A DNA stretch of 64,000 bases from Triglochin maritima (lineage: Eukaryota; Streptophyta; Magnoliopsida; Alismatales; Juncaginaceae), in contig OY821793.1 in NCBI GenBank assembly GCA_963682175.1, forward strand, positions 28,727,493 through 28,791,492, given 5' to 3'. The notes below the pieces were generated by a model that had not been told where the DNA came from, ran no database searches, and saw nothing but the letters and a program-made list of their open reading frames with translations. The first letter of the stretch is position 1. Each line of letters starts with the position of its first letter. The translations under genes were made by a program, and so were the position numbers. Positions 62,301 to 64,000 of the stretch are shown here, piece by piece.

Positions 62301-63891
62301 CCACCCTGCAGGCCAACACCAAATCGGCTGTGCCTCGAGCATCCGACCTCCAAATCGAGCGTTCTAACTTGCATTACGTAGACAATTCATCCCTCTATCG
62401 GCCCCTAAAATTTCAGAGCAAACGCCCAAGTATTCGGGGTCGCGCCTCCTCCAATAAGACGTAGCTCCCTACCAGCCACGCCCCCACATCATCAGCATTC
62501 TTCATCTCATCGCGCCTCGCCCTACATACATCTAAATCGGGCATTCTAAGAGGAGTTACCCATCCACTCCTCCTCACTATGTGCTCGGGTGCCCAAATAT
62601 AGACTAAGGCTCACCTAAGGTCCACTCAGGCCATTGCTTGGGACAAACGATGCGGCAGCTTCCACTTTGCCCGCGGGCAACACCCATGGACTTCCAAACG
62701 CGTTTTGGAAGCGAATGGGGTAGGCAACAACCGTGGGAACCCAAGCATGGGAACGAGAAACGTCCCAAAGAACTTTCCCCACGAGAAACCCCCATTCCCT
62801 TCCGGACGCGTTGGGAAGTGCACGGGAAGGCAACAACCTTGGGCAACCGAGCACGTCGAAGAGCAACTACCACAGGCACCTTGGTCTTTGCCCACGAGCA
62901 ACCTCCATTTCACCTACAAGTGCGCTTTCACTTCCAAACGTGTTTTGGAAGCGAATGTCGTAGGCCACTGCCGCGAGCACACACTAGGCCCTAGCGTGGC
63001 GCTGACATGCCAACTATGACAACACTAGGCTAGTGTCCATCGCCCGACCGCCAAATCACTCCGAGATGGGTGTGCCTCGTAGATAACGCGGATGGATATG
63101 TGGGGTCCTAAGTTCCATAAACCGTGGTTTCGCCGCCTAAAGACCACTTAGAAACTAGGTGTGGGGCTGGCCACATGCCACGCGTGGAGCTGGCCAAAGG
63201 CCACTCCGTCGCCACCCTGCAGGTCAACACCAAATCGGCTGCGCCTCGAGCATCCGACCTCCAAATCGAGCGTTCTAACTTGCATCACGTAGACAATTCA
63301 TCCCTCTATCTGCCCCTAAAATTTCAGAGCAAACGCCCAAGTATTTGGGGTCACGCCTCCTCCAATAAGACGTAGCTCCCTACCAGCCACGCCCCCACAT
63401 CATCAGCATTCTTCATCTCATCGCGCCTCGCCCTACATGCATCTAAATCGGGCATTCTAAGAGGAGTTACCCATCCACTCCTCCTCACTATGTGCTCGGG
63501 TGCCCAAATATAGACTAAGACTCACCTAAGGTCCACTCAGGCCATTGCTTGGGACAAACGATGCGGCAGCTTCCACTTTGCCCGCGGGCAACACCCATGG
63601 ACTTCCAAACGCGTTTTGGAAGCGAATGGGGTAGGCAACAACCGTGGGAACCCAAGCATGGGCATGAGCAACGTCCCAAAGAACTTTCCCCACGAGAAAC
63701 CCCCATTCCCTTCCGGACGCGTTCGGAAGTGCACGGGAAGGCAACAACCTTGGGCAACCGAGCACGTCGAAGAGCAACGTCCACAGGCACCTTGGTCTTT
63801 GCCCACGAGCAACCCCCATTTCACCTGCAAGTGCGCTTTCACTTCGAAACGTGTTTTGGAAGCGAATACCGTAGGCCACTGCCGCGAGCAC
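59337..63891 (-). repeat. Terminal monomers with a-b-c-a-c-a order
   Basis: Counting the monomer ending 59336 as type a (CCGCACGCG at dyad B, CTTCGAAACG at dyad A), the order is a (59336), b (60247), c (61158), a (62069), c (62980) and a-like (63891). Type c has GCAACTACCACAGG and GGAACGAGAAACG. CTATCGGCCCC and CCAATAAGACG occur between them. The two c copies are 1,822 bp apart and the first two a copies 2,733 bp apart. Confidence 0.75.
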
Positions 63892-64000
63892 ACACTAGGC
63901 CCTAGCGTGGCGCTGACATGCCAACTATGACAACACTAGGCTAGTGTCCATCGCCCGACCGCCAAATCACTCCGAGATGGGTGTGCCTCGTAGATAACGC
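63892..64000 (-). repeat. Partial monomer at window end
   Basis: Continues the satellite through ACACTAGGCTAGTGT and GATGGGTGTGCC and stops in GTAGATAACGC. The array clearly runs on beyond the window. Confidence 0.9.

Larger units (their letters stand above)
18899..64000 (-). repeat. Satellite array, ~911-bp monomer, reverse orientation (right contig)
   Basis: This is the same satellite as the left block, read on the opposite strand. The reverse complement of the anchor ends at 19399, 20310, 21220, 22131, 23042, 23953 and so on to 62980 and 63891, giving 49 complete monomers. Length variants are 910 bp (ending 21220, 44772), 904/905 bp (ending 33056, 33961, 34865, 35770), 888 bp (ending 37569), 869 bp (ending 42082, 43862, 45641), 912 bp (ending 47464) and 940 bp (ending 59336). 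All others are 911 bp. The array runs off the window end. No gene, transposon or other non-satellite sequence was seen in it. Confidence 0.97.

Noticed and set aside
1..64000. CRISPR array
   Set aside because: The repeated unit is the entire ~911-bp monomer, with no short repeat and unique spacer arrangement and no cas-like genes.
1..64000. Transposable element or rDNA spacer array
   Set aside because: No terminal repeats, target-site duplications, polymerase, integrase or transposase motifs, and no 18S, 5.8S, 25S or full 5S sequence are visible. The weak 5S-like string is treated only as a low-confidence lead.
18899..64000. Telomere-type repeats or microsatellites inside the array
   Set aside because: No TTTAGGG, TTAGGG or simple-sequence runs were seen. 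The longest homopolymers are ordinary short G or C runs.

Overview
The window is one long block of satellite DNA with no recognisable gene. A GC-rich monomer of about 911 bp is repeated head to tail from the first base to the last. Taking the motif GTGCTCGCGG (GTGCATTCGG in some copies) as the monomer anchor, I count 20 complete anchor-to-anchor monomers on the left (anchors 349 to 18569) and 49 on the right (anchors 19399 to 63891), plus partial copies at each end. Most monomers are exactly 911 bp. Exceptions are 869, 888, 904, 905, 909, 910, 912 and 940 bp, each explained by a visible indel.

The organism cannot be named from this sequence. Long complex satellites in tens-of-kb arrays, higher-order repeats, and C-to-T or G-to-A variants at CpG sites fit a eukaryotic nuclear genome with DNA methylation. 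A plant is the most natural guess, but this is inference only. A run of exactly 200 N at 18699-18898 marks a scaffold join.

Layout: 1-18698 is the array in one orientation (called + here). 18699-18898 is the gap. 18899-64000 is the same satellite in the opposite orientation. The flip coincides exactly with the gap, so it may be a scaffolding orientation error and not a real inversion. Within the arrays, monomers group into local families and higher-order repeats: a 1,823-bp dimer (12.1-15.7 kb), a 2,733-bp trimer duplicated in tandem (23.7-29.2 kb), a 1,809-bp dimer (32.2-35.8 kb), a ~1,780-bp dimer with alternating 42-bp deletions (41.2-45.6 kb), and an a-b-c-a-c-a pattern at 58.4-63.9 kb.

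The monomer has internal structure. About 340 bp is a degenerate triplication of a ~107-bp sub-repeat, each carrying a TTCC...GGAA dyad around a central ACGCG-like core. The remainder holds three diverged copies of a GATTTRG-type motif, several short palindromes, a hairpin and a TATA-like word. Many stop-free frames occur in the sub-repeat region on both strands, but none behaves like a gene. The array shows unequal crossover and short-tract exchange directly: mosaic monomers, microhomology-bounded deletions and an indel hotspot around one CCTGCAGG site. Centromeric, subtelomeric or knob location cannot be decided here.
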